Assembly (NCBI RefSeq): GCF_029868855.1
Contig: NZ_JARWOV010000199.1
Coordinates: 1-40,539, forward strand
Length of the DNA stretch: 40,539 nt
Source: Nocardia carnea
Lineage (GTDB): Bacteria > Actinomycetota > Actinomycetes > Mycobacteriales > Mycobacteriaceae
Direction of reading: 5' to 3'
The notes under the pieces were generated by a model, which was given only the letters and a program-made list of their open reading frames with translations, ran no database searches and was not told the origin of the DNA. Of the stretch, positions 33,457 to 40,539 are shown in pieces. How positions within the stretch are numbered: the stretch's first letter is position 1; each line of letters opens with the position of its first letter. The translations under genes and the position numbers were made by a program.

Positions 33457-34344
33457 TTACAGGCCTTTCGTGTATTCGGCGATAATCGCCCGGGATTTCT
33501 CCGGCGTCGCGGCCTGCACACTCAATCGGTCCATCACCGAGAGGTACAGTGCCAGATCCTCGCGCCGGTCCAGATACAGCGCGCTCGTCAACTGCTCCAG
33601 ATACACGATATCGGGCAGATCGGGCTCGGCGAATCGCAGAATGGTGAAGGAGCTCCCCGCCGCGGGGTGTTCGCCCGCGGAGAACGGGACGACCTGAATG
33701 GTCACATTCGGCAACCGGGTCAGATCGAGCAGATGCTCCATCTGCGCTCGGTGCACCTCGGGACCGCCGACGGGACGATGCAGTGCCGCCTCGTCGATCA
33801 CCGCCCAGACGATCGGCGGATCGTTACGGTGCAGGATCTCCTGCCGGCGCTGCCGGAAAGCCACCCGCCGGTCGGTATCGGCGTCCTCGTAACCGAGGGT
33901 CACCACCGCGCGCGCGTAATCCGGTGTCTGCAGAAGTCCCGGTACCAAATGGGATTCGTAGGTACGAATCTTGCTCGCGGCCTGTTCCAGGCCCAGATAT
34001 TGCCCGAACCAGGACGGCAGCAGATCGCCGTAGCGATGCCACCATCCCGGTTCGTTGGCTTTGCGCGCGAGATCGAGAAAACTCTCGCGCTCTTCGGGAT
34101 CGGTGATGCCGTAGAGCGTCAGCAGGTCCCGGATATCGCGTTCTTTGAAACTCGACCGGCCCAGCTCGAGCCGGCTGATCTTGGCATGAGAGCCGCGGAT
34201 CGCATCGCCCGCCGCCTCGCGGGTGATCTTCTTGCTCTCACGCAGTTTCCGTAGCTGGCCGCCCAGAGCGATGCGTAGGACCGTGGGGCCACGCTCCGCC
34301 TCGACGGGTTGTGTGCCGCCACGATTCCCGGGCTCTGCGATCAT
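33457..34344 (-). CDS. XRE-family regulator with DUF5753 domain, paired with DUF397
   Basis: A 295-residue regulator. The HTH (about 24-75) reads LGGQLRKLRESKKITREAAGDAIRGSHAKISRLELGRSSF. The DUF5753 domain (about 95-280) contains GWWHRYGDLLPSWFGQYLGLEQAASKIRTYESHLVPGLLQTPDYARAVV and the late ILRFAEPDLPDIVYLEQLTSALYLDRREDL. Proteins of this type, such as BldB/WhiJ-system regulators of Streptomyces, act with a DUF397 partner, which is the next gene upstream on the same strand. It resembles the regulator at 30.0-31.0 kb throughout. It is the best candidate for binding the repeated 19-bp box flanking this locus. Confidence 0.92.
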   Translation of the reverse strand: MIAEPGNRGGTQPVEAERGPTVLRIALGGQLRKLRESKKITREAAGDAIRGSHAKISRLELGRSSFKERDIRDLLTLYGITDPEERESFLDLARKANEPGWWHRYGDLLPSWFGQYLGLEQAASKIRTYESHLVPGLLQTPDYARAVVTLGYEDADTDRRVAFRQRRQEILHRNDPPIVWAVIDEAALHRPVGGPEVHRAQMEHLLDLTRLPNVTIQVVPFSAGEHPAAGSSFTILRFAEPDLPDIVYLEQLTSALYLDRREDLALYLSVMDRLSVQAATPEKSRAIIAEYTKGL

Positions 34345-34427
34345 GGAGTCGTCTCCGCTTTCGGGTTAACCCACGGTGCGCCACAGTGCAATCCGCGGCG
34401 CACCACGCCGACGGCCCATGCTACCTC

Positions 34428-34646
34428 TCATACAGCCAGATCGTCGAACTCTCCGGCTTTCGCGCCCTGCAGGAACGCCTCGATCTCCGGGCGGGTATAG
34501 AAGAGCACACCGCCGTCGGGGAATCGCGAATTACGCACGGCCACCAGGTTGCCGGCCGCTTCGGCAAACTCGACACAGTTCCCGCTCGGATTGCTGAAGG
34601 TGCTCTTGCGCCAAGCTCCGACCACCCGATTGGTTACTTCCGACAT
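34428..34646 (-). CDS. DUF397 domain protein
   Basis: A 72-residue protein with the DUF397 signature: WRKSTFSNPSGNCVEFAEAAGNLVAVRNSRFPDGGVLFYTRPEIEAFLQGAKAGEFDDL. In Streptomyces, DUF397 proteins partner XRE-DUF5753 regulators and modulate their DNA binding; some pairs behave like toxin-antitoxin systems. AAGGAG lies eight bases before the ATG. It is the first gene of a two-gene operon, with the XRE gene 83 bp downstream and a large palindrome upstream. Confidence 0.92.
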   Translation of the reverse strand: MSEVTNRVVGAWRKSTFSNPSGNCVEFAEAAGNLVAVRNSRFPDGGVLFYTRPEIEAFLQGAKAGEFDDLAV

Positions 34647-35005
34647 AGGACCTACTCCTTGCTCATGGTTGCTGACACCACTCGTCGCATACCGCCGGTC
34701 CTTACAGATGCACTCGCAAGTGTTCTTGCATCTGCACCGACATCAGGACGATAGCACGAAGTTCGCCGACGCGCCCCAACGAGCCTCCGGTAGAACATCG
34801 CCGCCCGTCAGGGCCCGACCGGGCGGACCGGATCGGCCTCACCGTAAGCGAGCGCCGCTCGACTCCGGAGCGGCCGCGCGCCTGCCGGGGGCCCGCCGTC
34901 GAGCCTTGTACTGTCGCAAACCGACACCGGTTCCACCAGCCCCGCGAGCCGGCCGCGGCGCATCCTCCGGCACGCTTCCGGCCCCGTATCGCCGAGGAGG
35001 CCGCC
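34647..35005. other. Divergent region between DUF397 operon and methyltransferase
   Basis: About 359 bp without a supported gene. The left part holds the palindrome described separately; the remainder up to the methyltransferase start is G/C-rich. CCGCCCG...CGGGCGG (near 34801-34828) can form a stem but has no clear role. Confidence 0.4.
34705..34734. promoter_or_regulatory. Palindromic variant of the regulon box upstream of DUF397-XRE
   Basis: CAGATGCA (34705-34712) and TGCATCTG (34727-34734) are exact complements across 14 bp. Inside lie GCAAG (34716-34720) and CTTGC (34725-34729), also complementary. On the minus strand it opens with GCAGATG and contains ACTTGC, as in the two 19-bp boxes at 32929 and 35894. 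Likely autoregulatory operator. Confidence 0.62.
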
Positions 35006-35803
35006 ATGTCCGACGAACACCAGCGCTCTGTCCGAACGGATATCCCGCACCCCGCCCGGATCTGGAACTACTGGATGGGTGGCAACGATTACTACGAGGC
35101 CGACCGAATCGCCGCAGAGGCGGGCAGCACCGTCTATCCCGGCATCGCGACTATGGCGAGGGAATCACGCCGGTTCCTGGTACGCGCCGTGCGATATCTG
35201 GCCGCCGAGAAGGGAATCCGCCAGTTCCTCGATATCGGCACCGGGCTGCCCACCATGGAGAACACGCATGAGGCCGCGCAGGGCGTGGCACCGGAATCGA
35301 GGATCGTGTACGTGGACAACGATCCCGTCGTACTGGCCCACGCGCGCACCCTGCTGACCAGCACCACCGACGAGGGAGTCACCACCTACATCGACGCCGA
35401 CTATCACCACCCCGAAACAGTCGTGGCCGATGCACGCCACATCCTGGACCTCACCCGGCCGGTGGCGGTGATGTTCATGGGCGTCCTCGGCCATGTTCGC
35501 AGCACCGCGGAAATGCGCCGGATCGTGCACACCGTGGTCGAAACGACCACCACCGGTAGCTACCTCGCGCTCTGGGACGGCACCGATGACGATCCCGCCT
35601 ATGTGCGGCTGTGTGCCGAGTACGCCGATATCGGCGGTGAACCCTATGTGCCACGGCCACCGGGCGAGATCCGCGCGCTGTTCGACGGACTCGAACCCGT
35701 CGACCCCGGGTTCACCTCGGTGACCCAGTGGTTTCCCGGAGAACCAGTCGCCGGCGACGCCCGGCCGATCCCGGCGTACGGGGGTGTCGCTCGCAAACCG
35801 TAA
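35006..35803 (+). CDS. SAM-dependent methyltransferase (Methyltransf_19 / DUF574)
   Basis: A 265-residue methyltransferase of the actinobacterial DUF574 group. The N-terminal signature is IPHPARIWNYWMGGNDYYEADR. The SAM motif I is FLDIGTGLPTMENTHEAAQ, the acidic end of strand 2 is YVDNDPVVLAHAR, and TYIDADYHHPE follows. These proteins are abundant in actinomycetes, often beside XRE/DUF397 genes, and their substrates are mostly unknown. ATG 35006 is preceded by a GAGGAGG-like site at about 34994-35000. It diverges from the DUF397-XRE operon. Confidence 0.92.
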   Translation: MSDEHQRSVRTDIPHPARIWNYWMGGNDYYEADRIAAEAGSTVYPGIATMARESRRFLVRAVRYLAAEKGIRQFLDIGTGLPTMENTHEAAQGVAPESRIVYVDNDPVVLAHARTLLTSTTDEGVTTYIDADYHHPETVVADARHILDLTRPVAVMFMGVLGHVRSTAEMRRIVHTVVETTTTGSYLALWDGTDDDPAYVRLCAEYADIGGEPYVPRPPGEIRALFDGLEPVDPGFTSVTQWFPGEPVAGDARPIPAYGGVARKP

Positions 35804-35893
35804 CTCCCCGGAGTTGTGGGAAGCGCAGTGCCACTGGGTCACCGGGCACCGAGGGCGGGCCGCCTGGGCGAACTGTTTTTTCGAATGTTGTTT

Positions 35894-35933
35894 GCAGATG
35901 TACTTGCATTTGTAAGTGACGGCGACATAGACT
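35894..35933 (+). promoter_or_regulatory. Promoter with 19-bp DUF5753-regulon box (copy 2)
   Basis: GCAGATGTACTTGCATTTG (35894-35912) with TTGCAT at 35904-35909, an 18-bp spacer and TAGACT at 35928-35933. Exact repeat of copy 1 at 32929, while the spacer and surrounding bases differ. Confidence 0.7.
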
Positions 35934-36026
35934 CGCACCACCAAGAGGGGCGATACGCAGCATCTTCCGGTCGCTTCGCCGAACCGGAGCGTCGCCCCCG
36001 CACCATCGCACGTGAGGGGCAACCGA

Positions 36027-36278
36027 ATGATCCAGCCATTCCGAAGTCCCCACCGGAACGCCGTCGGAAGCGTTCCCGGTACCCCCGCCCTGGGGCACAG
36101 TCCGGACCCCCTGCGCCACTACGCGCCCGAGGCCGGCGCCGACTGTAGCGCCGAACCACCGGTACTCACCTACCGGCAGGCCCGCGCCATCCTGCGCATC
36201 CACGATGTCCACGGCCCCCAGTGCCGGCAATGGCTCGCCGCGGCGGCCTATCTGTCCGCGGGACTGGACGACGAATAG
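36027..36278 (+). CDS. Small hypothetical protein behind regulon box 2
   Basis: An 83-residue protein. Residues 1-45 are Pro/Gly-rich. Residues 50-83 form a likely helical unit with LTYRQARAILRIHDVHGPQCRQWLAAAAYL. It has one Cys in each half and no recognised domain. ATG 36027 follows GAGGGG (36014-36019) by seven bases. It stands about 95 bp downstream of the -10 of box 2. Shared promoter architecture with the 121-residue gene at 33.0 kb suggests coexpression, though the two proteins are not similar. Confidence 0.65.
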   Translation: MIQPFRSPHRNAVGSVPGTPALGHSPDPLRHYAPEAGADCSAEPPVLTYRQARAILRIHDVHGPQCRQWLAAAAYLSAGLDDE

Positions 36279-36401
36279 CCCCGCGGAGCTGCTGTTTGTT
36301 TCCCCAGCCGATACGACGGCGTCCGGTCGATGCCGATTCGTGCTGGTATTCCTCCCTCGGTCGCGGGATTCTGAAATCCCGCGCTCATGTGGATGGTGAC
36401 C

Positions 36402-36836
36402 ATGCGTATCGCCGAGATCCTCAACACCAAGGGCAGTGCCGTCGCGACGGTCCGGCCCGAAACGGATATCCGATCGTTACTGGCACTGCTCGCCGACCAG
36501 AACATCGGCGCCGCGGTTGTCTCCCCGGACGGTAACCGTATCGCCGGGATCGTTTCCGAGCGCGATGTCGTCCGCGGCCTGCACCGGCACGGCACAGCGC
36601 TCCTGGATTTCCCGGTCGCCCGGATCATGACCACCGAGGTCCGCACCTGCAGCCCCGGCGACCGGGTCGACAGCCTCCGGGGAATCATGACCGATCACCG
36701 GGTACGCCACCTCCCCGTCGTCGACCAGGGCCGCCTCACCGGCATCGTCAGTATCGGTGACGTCGTCAAAAGCGCACTGTCCGAACTCACGACCGAGCGG
36801 GAGCAGCTCGTCGGATATCTGCAGGGCGGGTACTGA
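36402..36836 (+). CDS. CBS domain protein
   Basis: A 144-residue protein made of two tandem CBS domains (about 5-65 and 72-135). The repeats show LLADQNIGAAVVSPDGNRIAGIVSERDVVRGL and MTDHRVRHLPVVDQGRLTGIVSIGDVVKS. CBS pairs bind adenine nucleotides or SAM and usually regulate a partner. The length matches stand-alone CBS proteins. ATG 36402 starts the conserved MRIAEIL; ATG 36387 is in frame upstream. No obvious partner is adjacent. Confidence 0.9.
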   Translation: MRIAEILNTKGSAVATVRPETDIRSLLALLADQNIGAAVVSPDGNRIAGIVSERDVVRGLHRHGTALLDFPVARIMTTEVRTCSPGDRVDSLRGIMTDHRVRHLPVVDQGRLTGIVSIGDVVKSALSELTTEREQLVGYLQGGY

Positions 36837-36842
36837 ACCCGC

Positions 36843-37262
36843 TCAGCCCAGATCCGCGGACAACCAGCGCTCCGGCCGCATCCGGACGATGACGTGCTCC
36901 CCCAGCTCGGCCTCGGCATAGGCAAGGTAACCCTCTACCTGATCCGGCGGAAGATAGCGCGCCACCATTTCACGGTGCCGGGCATCCGGCATCGGTTCCA
37001 CCGCGGTGACCGGTCCTTCCACGCTCACATAGCGGACCGTCGGCTGCACCCGCTGCACCATCAGACTGAACCGGCCCGCGGCGCGGATCCGGCGCATCTT
37101 CGCCGATTCCGGACCGGTGACCAGCCACAAGTCTTCCCCCGGCGTGTACTGATACCAGATCGGGACCGTCAGCGGACCGCGATCCGGCCCGGCGGATACC
37201 GACAGCGCACCGATATGCGGTTCGGCCAGGAACGACTGTCTTTCTTCGGGAGTCAGGGACAT
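36843..37262 (-). CDS. Pyridoxamine 5'-phosphate oxidase-fold protein
   Basis: A 139-residue split-barrel flavin-binding protein of the PPOX family. Its marks are LAEPHIGALSVSAGPDRGPLTVPIWYQYTPGEDLWLVTGPESAKMRRI, then RFSLMVQRVQPTVRYVSVEGPVTAVE and VIVRMRPERWLSADLG. Small actinobacterial members may use FMN, F420 or heme-related ligands; which one applies cannot be decided. It is divergent from the desulfurase operon across 158 bp and converges on the CBS gene. Confidence 0.88.
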   Translation of the reverse strand: MSLTPEERQSFLAEPHIGALSVSAGPDRGPLTVPIWYQYTPGEDLWLVTGPESAKMRRIRAAGRFSLMVQRVQPTVRYVSVEGPVTAVEPMPDARHREMVARYLPPDQVEGYLAYAEAELGEHVIVRMRPERWLSADLG

Positions 37263-37420
37263 ACGCGCACCCTAACGCGCACCCCCGACAAAACCGGGGA
37301 GGCGACGGCGGTAGCCTCACCGACCACCCAAAACGATTGCCTGCCAAAGGCACTGGGCGGGAATGCCGGTGATCGGTATCGTTGTTGCAGTCCGGCGGAT
37401 CGGCGGAGGGAGCGAACACG

Positions 37421-38701
37421 ATGCGATCTCCCCTGCCCGGCCGGGACCATATGGCACAGCCACTCCCCGCGCCCGCCGGAGAACTGTTGCCGCCGCAGGT
37501 ACGAGACTCCTTTCCCGCGCTGGCCGAGGCCCGAGAGGTGTATCTCGACAGTGCGGCCACCACCCAGAAACCACGTGCGGTCATCGAGACCGTGCGGAAG
37601 TATCACTCGTCCGCGACGGCCAACGCCGCCCGCGGAACCTATCCGTGGGCGACCGCGCTCACGCAGCGGATCGCCGCGGTCCGGGCACATACCGCCCGAT
37701 TCGTCGGCGCCACCCACTCCGACGAGATCGTCTTCACCGGCGGCGCGACCGCGGCCCTGAACGCCGTCGCGCTCTGCTGGGGGCTCACCGCCCTGCGTGA
37801 CGGCGACGAGATCCTTTACAGTCCCCGCGATCACGCCGCCAACGTCCATCCCTGGTATCTCCTGCGCGACACCCTCGCCCGGTTCGGGCGGCGGATCGAT
37901 CTCGTGCCGTACCGGGTGACCGCAACCGGAGCCGCCGACCTCACCGATATCGCCGAAAAGGTGAGCCCGCGCACCCGGCTGCTGACCGTCGCCCATCTGC
38001 ACCACGTATTCGGCAGCACAACCGTCCTGAGCGATATCCGCGCGCTGCTGCCCGACCGGGTGCTGTTGTGCTACGACTGCAGCCAGAGCGGCGGTCACAT
38101 ACCGGTCGATGTGACCGCGCTGGCCGCCGATTTCGCGGTGTTCGCGGCGCACAAGATGTTCGCCGCGCCCGGTACCGGCGTCCTGTACTGCCACCGCCGG
38201 GTACACCCGGAACTACGCCCGTTCCTGCCCGGCGGCACCACGGACGTACAGCTGACGGCCGGCGGATTCGATTCCGGGCGGATGCCCGGGCTGCTCGAGG
38301 GCGGCACCCCGAACATTCCGGGCATTCTCGCCCTCGGCACCGCTCTCGAGGTCCTGGAGTCGTACGGGATGACCGCGATCTCAGCCCACAACACCGCGTT
38401 GACGCGCCGTTTGCTGACCGGGCTTCGGGAAGTCCGCGGAGTGGACTTCCTGCCCGGCCCGGCGTACGGCGGTCCCGGCACCGGCCACGGCATCGTCTCG
38501 TTCACCCTCGACGGTATCTCCGCGGCCGATCTGGGTTTCGTGCTCGCCGAATACGGCTTCCTGGTCCGCACCGGCTCGCACTGCGTTCCGGGTGGCGCCG
38601 CCGGTGACGCGGTACGGGTCAGTACCCAGATCTACACCGGCAGCGACGATATCGACCGTTTCACCGACCGTGTCCGCGCCTTGGCCCAGGAGATTGCATG
38701 A
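37421..38701 (+). CDS. SufS-like cysteine desulfurase (class V aminotransferase fold)
   Basis: A 426-residue PLP enzyme of the cysteine desulfurase family. Recognised marks are YLDSAATTQKPRAVIE near 35-50, DHAANVHPW (PLP-stacking His), and CYDCSQSGGHIPVDV (cofactor Asp and Gln). The PLP lysine is K245 in AAHKMFAAPGTGVLY and the sulfur-accepting C388 is in TGSHCVPGG. All residues needed to take sulfur from cysteine are present. No suf or isc genes are nearby, so it may serve a dedicated pathway with its operon partners rather than general Fe-S assembly. ATG 37421 follows GGAGGGAG by about eight bases. Its TGA overlaps the next ATG (ATGA, 38698-38701). Confidence 0.9.
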   Translation: MRSPLPGRDHMAQPLPAPAGELLPPQVRDSFPALAEAREVYLDSAATTQKPRAVIETVRKYHSSATANAARGTYPWATALTQRIAAVRAHTARFVGATHSDEIVFTGGATAALNAVALCWGLTALRDGDEILYSPRDHAANVHPWYLLRDTLARFGRRIDLVPYRVTATGAADLTDIAEKVSPRTRLLTVAHLHHVFGSTTVLSDIRALLPDRVLLCYDCSQSGGHIPVDVTALAADFAVFAAHKMFAAPGTGVLYCHRRVHPELRPFLPGGTTDVQLTAGGFDSGRMPGLLEGGTPNIPGILALGTALEVLESYGMTAISAHNTALTRRLLTGLREVRGVDFLPGPAYGGPGTGHGIVSFTLDGISAADLGFVLAEYGFLVRTGSHCVPGGAAGDAVRVSTQIYTGSDDIDRFTDRVRALAQEIA

Positions 38702-39984
38702 CCATCGACACCGGCACATCCACCGGGCGGATCCAGACGGCCCGCTACCACCGGCGTACCGCCGCACAGATCCTGGCCGAGCTCGCCCGGCCCGGGCTCT
38801 TCGGCCCCACCGAGCCGCGTCCCGCGCGACGTTTCGAGTACACCACGACCGAGCTGCAGCCCGAACCGGGCAGCCACCTCACCTTCTCGCAGCGGCTATA
38901 CCTGGAACGGTTCATGCAGCCCTGCCCGGCCGGCGAGGTCACCTCCGCGACCCACCGGATGACCTGGACCGACAGCGCCGGAATCCCCAATACCGGGTTC
39001 TATCGCGACGACGGATTCGGGCCGAGGGTACCCATTGCCACCCGGGAGGCGGTGCTCGTGCTCTGGGAACAGATCGATGCCGAGGGTGCGCTGGCCGAAC
39101 GTATCGCCACGCTCGGGCCCGAGGCGCGGGACATACTGGCGGCGACCACCACAGACCACGAGCCGATCGATATCTTCCGGGTCGGTGTCGAATCCGCCGG
39201 GCGCGCGCTGGCCCAGCATGCCCTGCTCGCGAACCGGACGCCGTATTCGTCCCCGGCCGAATTCGCGCGCGGACTCCTCGATTCCGGGATCTTCACCGCG
39301 GTCGCGACCCGCTGGTTCTGGGAACTCCAGGCCTCGACGTACCGGCGCGGCATGATCCCGGTGGATCTGCGGGTCACCGGCGGCGGCACGATCCGTTACC
39401 CGGAGCAAACGGTCGCGACCCTGCGCGCGATGAAGGACGCCACCATCGCCGACGCCCACAAGGTGATGCACCGGGCCACCACAGACGAGGGGTTGACCGT
39501 GGACGAGGCCATCGCCCGCTACCACGACGATCTCGACCTCATCTCCCGCCAGTACGCATTGCTGCCTGCGGACGAACATCCGGTATGCCTGGCGGCGGCC
39601 ACTCACCGTGCCGGCGGCGAGAACTACAGTCTGCTTCCGCTCGTCGCCCGGCAATTGGTGGACATGTTCAGCGACCTCGTGCTCCGGTGCGAACCGGTGG
39701 CAGCGCGGGCGGCCGCCGAGGCCCCCGAGCATCTCCCCGTGACCGCCGAGGACCGGATCTTCTACGTACCCGATATGACCTGTAAACACTGTGTCCGCAC
39801 CATCGGCGGCGTCCTGGAATCCATGGAGATCCGGGTTGTCGATATCGACCTCGACAGTAAACGGGTGGTTGCCGAATTCCGCAGTCCGCGCAACCGGGCA
39901 CGAGCGTTCGAGGCGCTGCGCGACGGCGGATACAACCCGGTGGACCGCCGGACCGACACCACACCGGCGGTGCCCGGGCGATGA
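38698..39984 (+). CDS. Unknown domain fused to C-terminal heavy-metal-associated (HMA) domain
   Basis: A 428-residue protein. Residues 1-350 are a mostly helical region I do not recognise, with the run FSQRLYLERFMQPCPAGEV and later ATRWFWELQASTYRRGMIPVDLRVTGGG. Residues about 355-420 are an HMA domain: VPDMTCKHCVRTIGGVLESM with metal-binding C362 and C365, VDIDLDSKRVVAEF, and the final DGGYNPV. HMA domains carry Cu+ or other soft metals in chaperones and P-type ATPases; fusion to a large soluble domain is unusual. Both ends overlap neighbours by ATGA, so it is translationally coupled to the desulfurase and the decarboxylase-like enzyme. A role receiving metal or sulfur for a small-molecule product is inference. 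Confidence 0.82.
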   Translation: MTIDTGTSTGRIQTARYHRRTAAQILAELARPGLFGPTEPRPARRFEYTTTELQPEPGSHLTFSQRLYLERFMQPCPAGEVTSATHRMTWTDSAGIPNTGFYRDDGFGPRVPIATREAVLVLWEQIDAEGALAERIATLGPEARDILAATTTDHEPIDIFRVGVESAGRALAQHALLANRTPYSSPAEFARGLLDSGIFTAVATRWFWELQASTYRRGMIPVDLRVTGGGTIRYPEQTVATLRAMKDATIADAHKVMHRATTDEGLTVDEAIARYHDDLDLISRQYALLPADEHPVCLAAATHRAGGENYSLLPLVARQLVDMFSDLVLRCEPVAARAAAEAPEHLPVTAEDRIFYVPDMTCKHCVRTIGGVLESMEIRVVDIDLDSKRVVAEFRSPRNRARAFEALRDGGYNPVDRRTDTTPAVPGR

Positions 39985-40539
39985 CAGTGCCACAGACCAC
40001 GCGGCAGCCTTGTGCCCGGACCACGGCGGAGGGTGTCCCACCGCCCGCGTTACCGGCACGGTGGGATCCGCTGGTGCGGGATTTCCTGGCAGACCGGTCG
40101 GCGCTCGACCGTGCGGCCCATCGGTTCGGAACTCCACTGCACCTGATCTTCCCGCAGGTCTTCGCCCGCAACCTCACCCGCTTGACCGCGGTACTCGACG
40201 CGGAGCGGATCGGGTATCGGATCTGCTACGCGCACAAGGTGAATCGTTCGGCCGCGCTGGTCCGGACCGCGGCGGCGCTGGGCGCGTCCGTGGATGTGGC
40301 TTCGGCCGGGGAGCTGGAATCGGCTCGCCGGGCGGGTTTCACCCCGGACCGGATAGAGGTCACCGGACCGAAAGGCGAGACGTTCCTGCGGGCTCTGGCG
40401 GGGAGCGGGGCCACGGTCAATATCGACAACCAGTGGGAGCTGGAAACGCTGGCCGGCCTCGCCCGGCCGGAGGCGCCCGTCCCGGTGCTGCTGCGGGTCA
40501 GCGGATTCCCGGATTCCCGGCCGAGCCGGTTCGGTATTC
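39981..40539 (+). CDS. Diaminopimelate/ornithine decarboxylase-like PLP enzyme, 3' end outside window
   Basis: The first 186 residues of a fold-type III PLP enzyme (alanine-racemase-like barrel). After a variable N-terminus, AHRFGTPLHLIFPQVFARNLTRL leads to RICYAHKVNRSAALV, where K86 is the PLP lysine (YAxKxN). ASVDVASAGELESARRAG, IEVTGPKG and ATVNIDNQWELETL follow as in LysA-type decarboxylases, then VLLRVSG. LysA proper usually lies near thrA/argS or dapB. The operon with a desulfurase and HMA protein instead suggests a specialised decarboxylase acting on an amino-acid-derived intermediate. ATG 39981 overlaps the previous stop (ATGA). Confidence 0.85.
   Translation, partial: MTVPQTTRQPCARTTAEGVPPPALPARWDPLVRDFLADRSALDRAAHRFGTPLHLIFPQVFARNLTRLTAVLDAERIGYRICYAHKVNRSAALVRTAAALGASVDVASAGELESARRAGFTPDRIEVTGPKGETFLRALAGSGATVNIDNQWELETLAGLARPEAPVPVLLRVSGFPDSRPSRFGI

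Noticed and set aside
33457..34646. DUF397/XRE pair called simply as a toxin-antitoxin system
   Set aside because: Architecture fits known regulator pairs, and the sequence gives no evidence of toxicity; kept as a regulator pair.
1..40539. CRISPR arrays, rRNA or tRNA genes, insertion-sequence transposases
   Set aside because: None seen: no regularly spaced repeats, no tRNA-like cloverleaf noticed, no transposase motifs in any frame examined.

Overview
The window is high-GC actinobacterial DNA, most likely from Nocardia or a close mycolate-bearing relative. The evidence is the strong G/C third-position bias, a cholesterol oxidase matching mycobacterial ChoD, an antigen-85-like esterase, DUF5753/DUF397 regulator pairs and a Methyltransf_19 methyltransferase. 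This placement is inferred from gene content; no rRNA or tRNA gene is visible. About 39 intact or edge-truncated genes and 3 broken genes can be supported.

Layout. 1-4.2 kb: the end of a DUF6191 gene, a TerC membrane protein, an S9 prolyl-oligopeptidase-like peptidase and a MmcQ/YjbR protein. 4.2-6.8 kb: a compact divergent module of an alanine-rich coiled-coil protein with a Cys/His cluster and a tyrosine recombinase. They are separated by 234 bp packed with inverted repeats, one of them a 13-7-13 site shaped like a recombinase crossover site. 6.8-16 kb: a mosaic with decay. It has an internally deleted epoxide hydrolase, a Gln-rich coiled-coil protein, an alpha/beta hydrolase divergent from an SDR, a lower-GC orphan gene, an amidase, a TetR gene with a clear double operator, a carboxylesterase broken by one stop codon and a malate:quinone oxidoreductase tail. 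16-19.5 kb: a Tat-exported GH1 glycosidase, an AI-2E family transporter and a TetR regulator. 19.6-25.3 kb: choD, an acyl-CoA thioesterase divergent from its likely TetR repressor, a small membrane protein and a second GMC oxidoreductase, suggesting sterol or alcohol oxidation and acyl-CoA turnover. 25.5-29.9 kb: secreted lipase, YdcF-like protein, antigen-85-like esterase and a PucR-type protein lacking its DNA-binding end.

30-36.3 kb is a regulatory neighbourhood. Two DUF5753 XRE regulators (one paired with DUF397) lie with a SAM methyltransferase, a DUF2599 lipoprotein, an NAD(P)-binding protein and three small unknown proteins. A 19-bp element, GCAGATGTACTTGCATTTG, lies at the same distance from an identical -10 in front of two of the small genes, and a related palindrome lies upstream of the DUF397-XRE pair. 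This looks like one small regulon. 36.4-37.3 kb: a CBS protein and a PPOX-fold protein.

37.4 kb to the right edge: a tightly coupled operon (two ATGA overlaps) of a SufS-like cysteine desulfurase, an unrecognised ~350-residue domain fused to a CxxC heavy-metal-associated domain, and a diaminopimelate-decarboxylase-like enzyme cut by the window end. The best candidates for undescribed systems are this operon, the recombinase/coiled-coil/lox-like module and the DUF5753 box regulon.
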